Positions 14,321 through 26,102 of a DNA stretch of 64,000 bases are shown here, piece after piece (the first letter of the stretch is position 1; the number at the start of each line of letters is the position of its first letter). The position numbers were made by a program, and so were the translations under genes. Below the pieces are notes generated by a model. It was not told where the DNA came from. It saw only the letters and a list, made by a program, of their open reading frames with translations, and ran no database searches. Origin of the DNA: Choanephora cucurbitarum (lineage: Eukaryota > Mucoromycota > Mucoromycetes > Mucorales > Choanephoraceae); contig JAIWNI010000055.1 of NCBI GenBank assembly GCA_025331435.1, forward strand, positions 124,001 to 188,000, written 5' to 3'.

Positions 14321-15911
14321 TCAAACTGTATGTATCTTCATGATGATGGGAGGCTCTTGTGTATTAGGGCGGGTTATTTCAGCTAACTCCCTACCAGCCT
14401 ACAGGACATTTTGAGTTTGTTTAAGATCTGTTGTTTTTTCAGTCTGAATAACTTACTGTATGGGTACCACTTTGAATAATTTGAGACAATCTCAAGGTCT
14501 TTTTCTCAACTCGTAACACATTTCTAACTTGTTCTGACAGAAGGTCCATATAAGCAGTAGTCAAAGCACGCCATTCTATTACCACAGGATCAGAAATGTC
14601 AAACATTGGTATCACTTCAACTTTGGGTTGTCCAGGCAGAAGTGAGTTGCGGTGGAACATCTCTACTCCGCGCTCATAATCTTCTTTCTTCAATGCAATG
14701 AAACCAGTGTCTATCAATAGACCTCCTAATTTGATGGACAAAGTTAGTAAGATGACATGTTATGTCTCATAATGAATTGTACCATTTGGGTAGTCCGAAG
14801 GAGAGGTAAGTTGCTCTGTCCCTTCAATGATAGCTCCCATAAGCTTCTCCATCGGCTCTATAATAGAATAGACCATCCATTGAGATAGATCATGAAATGA
14901 AACTAGTTCATTTGGACCAAGAGTGGGGCATGACCAGACATCGCCTAATTGGTCTAAACTATTGTTGAAAACAGATGGTTTGCTAATCTCTAGCACTACA
15001 GGCCAAATAGCTTCTATATGAATTAAAGGCCCTTTCCTTGTTTTTATAGTGGTAGGATGCAACAAAAGATAGTCTAGATGAAAGAAATAATAAGAATTGA
15101 TTTCATTTGATTGTGCCATTGCTTTTAACCGCTTATAAAAAAAGAAAGCATTAAGTTGTATGTCTAATTACCTATCAAGTTCCCAGGGCGACGATCATGG
15201 CCCTCTTTACTTCCAAAATAACCAGATCGAGATTGAAGGACATTAGCCAAATGTTTAATTAGTCTATATTTGTCATCCAGACTATCTTCCGACTCAAACA
15301 AATTATTTTCGAACCCGTTTGAAAAGTCAGATTGTGTCAAATCAATCAATGCTTTTACTATAGAGATAGGATATGTTAGTATATAACAATCAAAAAGTAA
15401 AATGCAAACGATTACAATCAACTTTATGGGGCTGATTTGGATCTGCTGAGAAAGTACCAGCCAAAAACATTTTCCAAACACCAGCAGCAACTCCTTCTCT
15501 TCTCTTGTTTGTATAGTTTGTTGTAGATTCTCGAAACGCATAATCCCTTCCAAGGTTACAATCGAGCAGTATAAACACAACAAACAAGTCCAGGACCCGC
15601 CTAACTTGCTCAGTTGTATCAACATTTGCCCAGCTATCGATCAATTTTTGAATACATGAAACACCATCCGAGTCAAAGTAGCGCCAGCATCCGTAGGAGG
15701 GTATCTTTGTAAAATCGTTGTGATCCCGCTTAAGAATAGAAACCACTAGTTGTACCATATCTTCTAGTTTTGAAGGATCAAGATCGAAATGGCAAAGCTT
15801 ATCCTTGGCTGCAACTTCTTGAACTTTAAAGCAACTATAACGAACTGAATGCAAGCTCGACATATATTGGCTTGATTCTTTATCGACCTTGGTACTACTT
15901 TTAAACAACAT
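14321..15911 (-). CDS. URC4: DUF1688 protein, URC4-type uracil catabolism factor
   Basis: Exons 15911-15410, 15357-15172, 15121-14783, 14725-14457 and 14398-14321 give about 457 aa, a normal DUF1688 length. Family hallmarks appear in order: WRYFDSDGV; ERA-type DLFVVFILLDCNLGRDYAF; RREGVAAGVWKMFLAGTFSADP; GRPGNLI-like DRRPGNLI; LGDVWSCPTLGP; LVSFHDLSQWMVYSIIEP; YPNGGLLIDTG; VIEWRALT; and SGTHTAGRELAE. In Lachancea kluyveri, URC4 is required for the URC route of uracil degradation, but its biochemical activity is not established. The first intron uses the weaker donor GTTTGC, inferred from frame and homology. It is divergent from the isochorismatase-like gene at 17.2 kb. Family assignment is firm; function is by homology. 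Confidence 0.85.
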
Positions 15912-17228
15912 TAGATGAGCTCAGGCAAACAAAAAAAAATAATAAACAAGATAAAAGAAATGAAAGAAGAGTGGTAAGTTTTGAAATTTGTGGAGATTTC
16001 AAAATACTTCTGATTTATTCAAGGGGCAAATACAGCCAAACTGATATCATACACAAAGGCTATTTATCAATACCAAAGGTCTCCTAAGTAATAATAGTTA
16101 GGATGCTGATCCAGTGATGCCGTAAAAAAGGAAGTAAAGGAGAAAATCCGTTCAATTCGCCTTGGCATAAAAATCCTTTTGTCAAATCAGCATTTGTATC
16201 GATTTTCATCCTACAAGTAAACATATTCTAGAAGTACTTAGATACACATGATATCGCTAGCTCCTTCTTTGTTTTTTACCTAGTGTGTATTCCCTGAACA
16301 TTGTGTATTTTTTTACAGGAAATAATTGTAACTATATCATACTGTCACAGCCGTTACTCGAGAAGTATTTTGTCGCTCACAATACAAATGCCAAATTCTA
16401 CTTAATGTGCATACAACAATGTATGTCAGCTCTGTACATGCTGGACAACTCGGTAGCCAACTACGCCAAATATAATGCTTATCAAAAGGAGCCGCTATTT
16501 TAGCTAGTGTTTTAATGCTTGGTTTGAATAGCGCATCTAATAAACATGATTCATTTGAGGTTCTTGATTCATCGTGATTAAGAAATCGCACATAAATGCT
16601 CTTAACTCTTGCTCGCTTTATCTTCAAATTAGTGCTTGATGATGAGGTCGATCATTGATTTGCATGAAATAGTTTCTCCATATAGAAAATCAGGGTTATT
16701 ACTGACAGCATCAACTAAAGTTATAATTAGAACTTTGTATTAATAAAACTTCATTTATGAGTTTGAAGCATATTGTCTTTGAAGAGGGGAACATTGTTGC
16801 TTCTAATCCTCCCTTCATGCTTATTTTTCTACTTCAGCGATAACGGTCGGAGCAGCTGGCTTCAAGGAGAGTTGTATAAAAGGACGAAATGTACTGTATG
16901 CTACTTATGCTTAGGATTTACTGCTGTGAACCTTAGTTTCGATCTAATTTATAATGTGGCGCTATCAAATGTTTCCTTCTTGGTAAAGCATCGATCCTTT
17001 TTTTTGCCAATCTCGCTATAAATGGTACAATGGTGGGGTACGCGATGGTACAATATATTGACGTTTGTTCCATTTATCTCTAGAGGCCCTCTATTAGTCT
17101 CTTTGGAATTGCGAAGTTCTAGCTTGATTCTTTGCTTTCGCTCTTCTAACATGCGGTAAATAAAATTGCAAGAAATGAAAAACAGGCGTACTTGTTTTTT
17201 TCTCTTTCTTCTTTATTTCCCACATACA
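15912..17228. other. Divergent intergenic region, URC4 and isochorismatase-like gene
   Basis: About 1.3 kb separating two divergently transcribed genes, so it should contain both promoters. Two open frames occur (16285-16503 plus, 16337-16627 minus) but neither shows a recognisable domain, splice pattern or family motif. Treated as non-coding. Confidence 0.45.
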
Positions 17229-18070
17229 ATGTCTATCAACAAAATCGCCAAATTGACTCCTCAAACCACTGCTTTGCTGGTTTGTGATATTCAAGAGCGT
17301 TTCAAGGGCATTATCTGGCAATACCCTTCTGTTATTACTGTTGCTGGAAAGATGGTAAGCGCAAATAATTTCAGTGCAATACGAAAAAAGAAAATATCTA
17401 ATCATGTATCTGTGTAGTTAAAAGCAAGCAAGCTCTTGGATATGCCAGTTATTGTTACCGAGCAATATCCAAAAGGTATGCATTTTCCGTGTCTTTTGTG
17501 TTTGGGGCTTGTGTATTTATGAATGCAAAATAGCGTTTGGCCCTACTGTCTCAGAATTGGACATTTCAGATGCTGCCTTACGTGTCGAAAAGACTAAATT
17601 CAGTATGTATATTCCTGAAGTGATTGATGTCCTCAAAAAAAACAACACCAAGTCAGTTTTACTACTGGGTATAGAGGTATGTGCGTTTCTGTCTCGGTTA
17701 AACGGCTGATCTGATTGTTCAATCTAGAGTCATGTTTGTGTGCTTCAAACCGCCCTCGAATTCCTTGAAAATGACTATGATGTTCATGTCCTGGCAGATG
17801 CTGTTTCCTCTCAAAACCATCCTGAAATTGATATTGCTATTTCTGTAAGTTTTTCTGTTTCTTCTTAAGTATGAACTACTACTGAGTTTTCTATTTTAGC
17901 GCATGAGATCTGCTGGCGCTGTCATCACAACTTCAGAATCCGTCCTTTTCCAATTGGTAAAAGATGCAAAGCATGAAAAGTTCAAAGGCGTGAGTGGTCT
18001 AGTCAAAGAATACATGGAAGCTAGTCGAGTCAACAAGATTTTGTTGAGACACTCCAGTGCCAACTTGTAA
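17229..18070 (+). CDS. Isochorismatase-fold hydrolase (ISOC1/2, YcaC-like)
   Basis: Exons 17229-17354, 17418-17475, 17534-17676, 17728-17844 and 17900-18070 encode about 204 aa. Cysteine-hydrolase superfamily features: [10 protein letters not shown] near residue 20 supplies the catalytic Asp; VEKTKFSM supplies the Lys; and [14 protein letters not shown] supplies the nucleophilic Cys, followed by [13 protein letters not shown]. This pattern fits the eukaryotic isochorismatase-domain proteins better than true isochorismatases. The substrate is unknown. RutB-type ureidoacrylate hydrolases share the fold, which is suggestive beside URC4 but not evidence. Its stop faces the COA8 stop with only 48 nt between them. 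Confidence 0.88.
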
Positions 18071-18118
18071 TGAAAAAAAGTGTAATAAAGCAGCAGGCAT
18101 CTCTTCTTTATTGTTACT

Positions 18119-18887
18119 CTATGAATCAAAACTTTTTTTCCAGAAACTAAACTCTTTACTGTTTGTATGTTGATAATCTGTATGTTCGCTCTTTGATCTC
18201 AATGAACGAATTGCTGCTTTGAATCCAGGGTATAATTGAGCAATGTTCATTTTCCACCAAGTGCGATTGTACTCCATCTGACGCTCGTATGCTTTATCCA
18301 GAAAGTCTTTGTAAAAAATCGACATTGCTTCTGCTGTAATCTCCTGTCCATTTTCCTTTACTATTCATGTCGTTAGAAAAGAAACAAGCGTCACTGCAAA
18401 GCTTATCTACATACACTGTGCTTCATACTCTGCTTTTGCTTCAGCAAATAAAGTATTGTTTCCATGCCAAAACTCTTCATTGAAAGCGTCTGTCTTTTGG
18501 CATGATTCTCTCCATTCTCTTTGCTGTTCAAACCAATCAACACATATCCAAAAGAGTAAAAAAAATGCTTCTTACCTCTTCTGTTTCATCAAAAGGAACA
18601 TAATATTTGACGGGCCGAAGGTTTGATATAGGATCGGGTGTGCCAATCATGTCTGCAGCCACTGGCACTGACAAGTTATCAGCCCATAAAGTCTTTTTAG
18701 CTATACAATAAAAATAAATAGTTTAGTAACTCTAGCTTGAATTATATAAGTTGAACCAACTTTTTGCAGTAGTAACGAATGCTCGGCTACAGCACCAAGC
18801 AGAAGGTGACTTGATGGTGCTCTGTTACAAATTCAGTACTAAAGTCTTAAAGGAAATCGAGCTACTTACTCTAAATACGCTATTCAT
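18119..18887 (-). CDS. COA8: Cytochrome c oxidase assembly factor 8 (APOPT1/COA8)
   Basis: Exons 18887-18870, 18821-18761, 18700-18576, 18523-18415 and 18360-18119 encode about 184 aa. COA8 is a mitochondrial matrix-side protein needed for complex IV biogenesis. The N-terminus (MNSVFRSTIKS...) is rich in Ser, Arg and Ala and lacks acids, as expected of a presequence. The conserved core is MIGTPDPISNLRPVKYYVP, then QREWRESCQKTDAFNEEFW, then EEMA-like ITAEAMSIFYKDFLDKAYER, and YNRTWWKMN. The second intron uses the non-canonical-looking donor GTTGGT; the join is inferred from frame. The match to human APOPT1 order and spacing is good throughout. Confidence 0.87.
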
Positions 18888-20855
18888 GTCTTCTTTCCCT
18901 TGCTATCACAAAAAAGAAAAAAGAAAAGAAATTTGAAAAACTACCAGGTGATTTTATTTGGCGTGACCGCCCTTATTTGACAGAAACATGGTGAAACGAC
19001 TTCCTACACATAAGCTCTCTGTTTACCAATCAAAATCTATCAATCTATAAGACACTACTACACCAATAATATGGCTCTCAAATTTGGGCAAAGAGTAAAT
19101 ATATAAAATTAATAAAGAAGGATATAAAGAGTGTTCGCATGAAACCTTTTTAATACATAGGCTAGCTTATCTGTTGAGCCAAGAGTATTAGACAAGATCA
19201 AAGAGATATTCTAAATTAGTATAAGGATTGAATGACAATACAAACTGAGTATTGTAACACGGAATAGATTCTGTGTCTTGTTTGGAATAAGTTGTATAAA
19301 TTTCAATTGTATGAGACCTATGTACCATCGCCGTATTTACCATGATTCTCATATAAAATGTACAAGTTGTTTTGTTGAGATAACTGCTCATCCTTTGAAT
19401 GCTATGTGTTGGTGAGTCATGGCCAAAACCAAAGTTGATCTTTCTCGTGTCTTTTATTTCAAGAGCATTTTTACGTGCTTTTGGGAATCCAAATCATCAA
19501 CAAGATGATTGCGAAGCTCTTTCTCTCTTTCACTCTCAGTGTTGCAGAGATCAAACAAGTCTCAGCTCCCTGGTTTTAAGAACTTGATAGCGCAAGTATA
19601 TTCTGTCTTATGACTTATTTTGATGCGATGATTATTGAGATCTTTGATCTTAAATCGAGCAACTGCTGTATCTTTTCTCCTAAAATAACACTTCAACTTC
19701 CATCTCATGATGTCTATAATTCCTTGGAATAAATGATCATAGAAGTTATTTTTCTGTTTGCAATAAGCTGAAAAGCCTTACTGCCTGTATTGCCTCGTCT
19801 AAAAAATACGCCTTAGTCTGGAATACATTCTTTAGGTTTAAAAAGAAAACCAATATGGAGTCTGTATGTATTTGCATGCAAGTGTATATCAAGACTGTTT
19901 ATCGATAAAGTAAGAAAAACCAATTGAAGAATTACTAGATTGATTGAAAGATTTCAGTGGAAAGCATCATAGACAAATTCAGTCATTTAAAAAAAAAGCA
20001 GTTGGACACAAGAAAAAACTGCTATTCTTCAAGTACAATGATAATGCTATGACTTGCTCTACTGTTTTCCACTTAAAAAGCTAGAAAAAATCGGAAATGC
20101 GAGGCAGTAAAGATAATGAAGCTAAAGAAGAAACCTACAGTAGTCGCTTAATTTAATAGTATACTCAATATAAGAGTGCATTTCTCAAGAATACGGACAC
20201 TCTTAAATAAAGTGACTACTGCATAAAACGCAAGTTTTGAATGAGCAGAGATTTTATCATTAAGGAAGCGATTGCGTTGCCCGATGATGCCGAGAAGAGC
20301 AGTAGGACGATGAATTTGCCCTCCCCCCTTCGCCCCTTATTTACTAAACCTAAACCTGGTTGAGCAGCTTGAAGCCTTTGAACAAGGAGAAATAAAGCGC
20401 CACAGGTTGATACTTGCCTTGCTGATATCTGTAACGCTCATAGACATTTTGGACATTGAATTGTCTATTTCTGTCATGGAACAGAATTCCAAACAGTCCC
20501 TCTCTTCAATTTAAATAACAATCTGATAAAAAATCTGAAAATCGAGGTTTTCAATTGTGGTACCTACCACAGCTTCTTCATATTTTCGAGATCCCAATCA
20601 AATATAAAAAGCTTTTCTTTTGCTATTGGTACTTTTTTTTCTTCATCTTGATAAAGGTCTATATTTCGTCTCATTTAGCTTTGTAAGTTATTCTCTTTTT
20701 ATTTGAGCATGAATACAACATCTATAAACAGCAGCTATTTTTGAACAGAATTCATCAGCCGCACTGTGATAGTCTGAAAACTTAAAATTAGGATCAGTTT
20801 GCACTCCGTTTGATTTTGCTCTTTCTCTTTTGTCTTCCCCTCCTTTATATTTACT
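18888..20855. other. Gene-poor intergenic region upstream of COA8 and MMS19
   Basis: About 2 kb with no supported gene. Short open frames (for example 19188-19391 minus, 19399-19587 plus) lack family motifs or plausible splice partners. A C-rich patch, tgccctccccccttcgcccc, near 20320 stands out from the AT-rich background. It must hold the divergent promoters of COA8 and MMS19. Confidence 0.4.
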
Positions 20856-23800
20856 ATGGACAAATGCATTAGAGAATATATGTCGCTTGGAAACAAAAAT
20901 GCTAATACCAATCAAGTTCTCAACAAACTACTCGATTGTAAGCCACTGTATACTAAGGGATATTCTATGAGCACTACTTATTCTATGTCAAATTATAGTT
21001 GTCTGCAATAAATCTGCAAAAGTTGCCTTATTAGAACTCATTCAGCACTTGAGCGTATATTTAGCGAATGAAGACAACGATCTTCGCTTAAGGGGTAAGA
21101 AATACACTAAAAGCACAAAGCCTTTATTGATTCTTTATTTTGATTGAATTGCTTACAGCAATAACCATGTTGTCACATATTATTAAGAGATGTGATCAGG
21201 AAGACTTGGATGAATCTACAAGTGAGCGTTTGATACAAGATTCTGTTTTTTAAATATTTTGACAGGTTTCAAGCTTTTGCTGTTGTTAGCCTTTATTGCG
21301 ATTGTTTACATGATGAAGCAATTGTCCCTGGTATAGTACCTGGTTTAGCTGTCCTTACTAATGAACATCAGCACTTTAATAAAAAATGTGTGCACATTTT
21401 ATTGGAAAGGTAGATTGGATGCAAAAGCAAAAAAAGCAAACACTAACTGAATTGAAAAGTCTCACAAATGAGGTTCAAGTCCAAGAATTTCCTCACTGTA
21501 CTAGACATACACTTCTGCAAATTTTTGAAAACCTGTTAAAATACTATTGTGATGGTTAGAAAAAAAAAGGACGCAGGAATAATATGCTATATTTTTTAAC
21601 CTCTACTCTTCCTTTCTTGAACAACAGATGTCAAGTCATGGTCAGATATCTATATATCTGGATTTGTTAAAGCTATTTCAGGGGAAAAAGATCCTCGAAA
21701 TTTGATGACAGTTTATTCTACTGTCTTAAAGATGACAAGACAACTTGACATTTCTGATTATGCTGAGGTAAGAAAGAAAAGCAAAAGAAGAAGGAGCAAA
21801 GCTAACTTCTTTTCCTTAATCATAATTGTTGCAGAATCTGTTTGCTGCTATCTCTTGCTATTTTCCTATCACATTTAAATCATCATCTGAACACGCGTAT
21901 GGAGTTACAGCAAAAGACCTGAAAAGCAGTTTAAGGCAAGCCAAATGATCAGCTAACTATTCGATTTAGTATTAAGCTGTACTTATAGAAAATGCATGGC
22001 ATCTACACCATTGTTTTCTGATTATGCTCTGCCATTACTCCTTCAAAAACTCACAACCACGTCAGGAAGCGCAAAGGTAATCCAACAAATAATAAGCTCC
22101 AGCTTGGAACACAAAAGGAAATCAGCAGCTTGAATTCATGCAACTAACACATCAAACGCATTTTAAAATAGAAAGATACAATTGAGTCTTTAACTGCTTG
22201 TATACCGACATACCCTGCCAACGATTTCTTTGCTATTGGAGCCAAGCTCCTGAATGCTATCAAGATTGAGCTTTTTAATGACGACCCAGACCCAAGCTTG
22301 AAGGAGCCATCCTTAGAAGCAATCAAAGCAATAGCAAAAGTAACAACAGTAGATCCAAAAAGAGAAAGCGATGCCTTGTCAGTACTCAAGTATTTAGTCA
22401 ATGATTGCATCCAACTATTAAGTGAATTGAATGAAAGAAACGTAAAGCCTTCAAGCCTCGTGCTACGTGCAATTGCTTCTGCTTCACGTAAGTTAACACA
22501 CGCACGCATATACACTTATCTTTGACTTACATCTCTAAACCTGCTTTTTGATTTGCAAAAACACAAAATCAGCTTTTGCTTATTGTCTGGTTGAAAATGC
22601 AGTTATGGCCAAGCTATTAAGACAGTACGAAGAAAAGATAGATATCTCCGATCGATACCTGCTACTTTGCACCATGATCGCCCTTATTCAAGCTCGAAAA
22701 ACAGTTTACGGCACATCAGATAGAGGTGAAGAGCCTGGTAAGTAGCGCTTGACTTGAAGGTTTTTCCAAGTGCCCTTATAACTAAGGTTGATAGACCCAA
22801 ACGAGACGAACCACAGCTCTATTCTATTCTCTCACAAAAGACGCATTATTGACATATTTGTGTTCATTATAAAGCAACCTATTGAGCATACTGAGGTTCA
22901 TATGATGGCTACTCTAGGCTTAGGTCAACTTTGTGTCTTGAAGAACTATTTAAGAAAGGATGAGGTATTGCAAAAACGACACTGAATGAAAGCTATATAT
23001 CGTAGGCTCATCTGAGGTTGCTTTAGAGGACATTCTGTGTTCAAGAATTGAGCAAGATATTACAAAGAGAGCATGACAGAAAGTTGAGAGCTTCTGTCGA
23101 AACGTCACTCTCTGAAATAGCTACTCTTGATTCAACGCTCATAAGCAATATCACAATGCCCATTTTGATGAAGTGCTTGCCTGAATTCTCCTCAAATGAA
23201 AGCAGCGGTTTGGCCGATCTCAAGCCTACGTTTGAATCAGTTCAAAACCTTTGTACGTCCTTTTGTATCTACAGAACTGTTGAGCATGATCTTCTACAAA
23301 AATTCATGAACACATGTAGCCATAGTAAGTTAATTTACACAATACTCAAAAAACATGTAGTCATTTTTATGAAATACGCCAGACAAAGATCAAAAATACG
23401 CGTTCGAAATCATATCCACACTTTTGAAGCTGATTCAAGCTAGAGAAAACGAAAGTAGACTCAGCGAATGCGCAAAAAATCTTGTGCATAATCTTATTTC
23501 TTCAACTGCATCTGCGGCAAAAGATACCACAATCACACCAGGAGATGCTATTATCCTGAATTTAGATATTGTTGAAACAATCAGCTTAATTATACAAGCA
23601 GTATTCAGAAATATGAATGAAGAGTAAGTAAATAAGTATGGGATTATAATAAGTTAATCAGACATTTCTTTTTTTATCTTAAACATTGAAGAGAACAGAA
23701 GGAATATGCTATCAAAATATTCAAATATTTCAAAGATGGCGATCTTTCTGAATTTGGAATGATATTCAACAACGACATCAACTTTTGTCCCTTAAGTGCA

Positions 23801-25060
23801 AATACTTCTAATGCTCAAGCAGCATGTGTTCCAATCTTTGCAGCAATGATATCAGCCGTTCACTCTAACGAGCTACTTCCCATTGAATCCGAAGCACGCT
23901 TTTTGGATTTTGTAGTGAATGAAGCGCTCAGAACTACTCGTGAGACACAACTAGTTTCATTCTGTAGAATTTTAGCATCCATTTTGAACAAATGGAAGAG
24001 CAGTAAGAGCAAACATGCCTATACAATTGTCTAAAGCTAATTCGCATTATAGCGGAGGATCGTGACAATTACATTCAATCTTACCAGAAGAAGTTGAAGA
24101 TCTGTGTCGAAAACGAAAACTCAAACTCGGCTTTGGCTTTATATATCTGGGTAGAATCATTTCTTTCACTGATCTTATAAACATACTAACATTCATTCTT
24201 TGGTAATCTAGACTACAAAAGCGCTTGTCATACAATCACATAAGGATTACGAAAAAATGACAGACATGATTTTGCATTGGATGAATCATCCCGTCATTGG
24301 AAAGAAAGCTTCTTATGGCTTTGACGTGCTGACAATCAATGATTTGTTGTGCCTGAATAAGCAATGCTTTGCAAATGTCTCTGTGAGTAATATTGCCATA
24401 AGGGGATTATAAAGCATACTAACGATGATCGATAGTTGTTGTACAAGCAAAAGTTTGCAGGCTATGCGTTACCAAAGCTTCTGGATGTGTTCAGCAAATC
24501 GATCACAAAAGGTGACACAAACAATAAGGGACTACACTATACATAAGGTATTGACTTTTAGTTAAGAGGAGAGATCAAATTCTTTAGTTGCGACTGTTTG
24601 CCTTTTGAAAAACATGCCAAAATCTGTTCTACTTGATCAGTTTCCTCCAGTAAGAAGCGGGACGATAAGAAGCAACTGATGTCTAACTAACTTTTTTTTG
24701 GGACTTTTATAGCTAATTCATTTGCTGATTGGATCATTATCACTTCCGGACAACGTTCTGAAGCTATCTACCTTAAATATTTTTCAGTCTGTTCTCAGTG
24801 ATGCCACCCAGTGCATAGAAAAACACACTGGTACACTCCTTTCTAAATTGCTTCTACTGATAAAGCCTGAAGAGAAATCCATGAATGTTAGAGCAGCTGC
24901 TTTGAAGTGTATTGGTCTGGTTCCTGTTAATGTGTCTCGAGACATTACGTCGCCTTTGGCAAAGGACACCATCAAAACCCTTGCTATAGCCCTAGATGAT
25001 AAGAAAAGAATAGTTAGAAGACAGGCTGTAGAGTGTAGAGAACATTGGTATTGCGTCTAG
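20856..25060 (+). CDS. MMS19: MMS19/MET18, cytosolic Fe-S targeting HEAT-repeat protein
   Basis: Long alpha-helical repeat protein split into more than a dozen exons. I place the start at MDKCIREYM (ATG 20856) and the stop at 25060. The first join, ...LLD-FVCNKSAKVALL, uses a GTAAGC donor. The N-terminal block reads FAVVSLYCDCLHDEAIVPGI (after a join ending TTTCAAG), matching the MMS19 N-terminal domain. The C-terminus, with RAAALKCIGLVP and finally DDKKRIVRRQAVECREHWY, matches the family end (Asp-Asp-x-Lys-Arg-x-Val-Arg). MMS19 is the adaptor of the cytosolic iron-sulfur assembly complex, delivering clusters to DNA helicases, polymerases and, in yeast, sulfite reductase; yeast met18 mutants need methionine. 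Internal exon edges were not all resolved. It converges on MET16. Confidence 0.83.
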
Positions 25061-25265
25061 TGCGCGATCAATTGATATTGTTAAAAAAAAGAGCATTCCT
25101 CTTTAAGTTTGTTCAAAACCAAGATGCTTATAGTTAAGATTGTGTTTATTAGAGATAGGATATTTACAGCATTATTGATTCATGAAAGAAAAAGGAAAAT
25201 AAATAAATAAAAATCAAGATGAACATATGTTGTACATGCGGGATGAATAGAAATGAAGATGAAGC

Positions 25266-26102
25266 TTAAGCTGCGATAGCATTTTGTTGTTCTTGTTGCT
25301 GAGCTTCTCTCTTCTTTTTGGAAGCCATGAACGCGGCACGCATCTTGAAGTAATCTTTATGAAGACCGCACTCTGTTTTCTGCTTTCCAGACCAACGGCC
25401 AGATCGTTCTTCGCCATTAACAGGTGCATGTGTAGAATGCCAGTCGCCGATAGAGCGATAACCTTGATCAACTAAAGCATTATAGGGAACTTCGTTAGCC
25501 CGGATATAGGTCCAAACTTGTTGGAAGTCCCAGTAAGCAAGAGGATTCAACTTGATGAGACCAGTACCATCTACTTCTAAGATGGGAATAGCTTCACGGT
25601 CACCTTTTTGGCTACGACGGCGACCAGTGATGACAGACTTCACATTCAGTTCTTCATATGCACGACGAGCAGGCTCAACTTTGACAAGGTAATCATAAGA
25701 GTCCTCATCATTTTCCCAAAGCTTTTCGCCATATTCAGCCTCAAACTCGGCAGTTGTGGAGACGTTCATGGGCTTATAGATCTTAAGAGGAACATTATAG
25801 GTAGTCTTACAACGTTCAGCTAATTCTAATGTCTCCTTGAAGTGGTACAGTGTATCTAAGAAGATCAAAGGAACGATGTGGGTTTGATTACGATCAACAC
25901 TGATCTTGTTGATCATATCGAGTGTGGCGAGGCCAGTCAAGCCAAAGGCAGTAGTCTGGTACAAGTTTGGTAAGTTGTCAATAGCCCATTCAAGGATTTC
26001 TTTAGGTTCTAAAGATGCAAGATATTCATTTAAATGCTTTAAAGTTTCTGGCGTCAAATCGGTTCCAGATAGAACTTTGCTGCTGTGTGTAGTAGATGGC
26101 AT
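25266..26102 (-). CDS. MET16: Phosphoadenosine phosphosulfate (PAPS) reductase
   Basis: Single-exon gene of 278 aa. It reduces PAPS to sulfite with thioredoxin in assimilatory sulfate reduction, feeding cysteine and methionine synthesis in the cytosol. Motifs: TTAFGLTGLATLDMI (PP-loop-like N-terminal region), PLIFLDTLYHFKETLEL, VITGRRRSQKGDR, IPILEVD, LNPLAYW, and the C-terminal catalytic ECGLH. It lacks the paired Cys motifs of the Fe-S-containing APS reductases, consistent with PAPS-type fungal enzymes. The Gln/Ala-rich tail after KKKREAQQQEQQ is unconserved. The upstream region shares a 16-nt word with MTHFR. The stop lies about 205 nt from the convergent MMS19 stop. Confidence 0.96.
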   Translation of the reverse strand: MPSTTHSSKVLSGTDLTPETLKHLNEYLASLEPKEILEWAIDNLPNLYQTTAFGLTGLATLDMINKISVDRNQTHIVPLIFLDTLYHFKETLELAERCKTTYNVPLKIYKPMNVSTTAEFEAEYGEKLWENDEDSYDYLVKVEPARRAYEELNVKSVITGRRRSQKGDREAIPILEVDGTGLIKLNPLAYWDFQQVWTYIRANEVPYNALVDQGYRSIGDWHSTHAPVNGEERSGRWSGKQKTECGLHKDYFKMRAAFMASKKKREAQQQEQQNAIAA

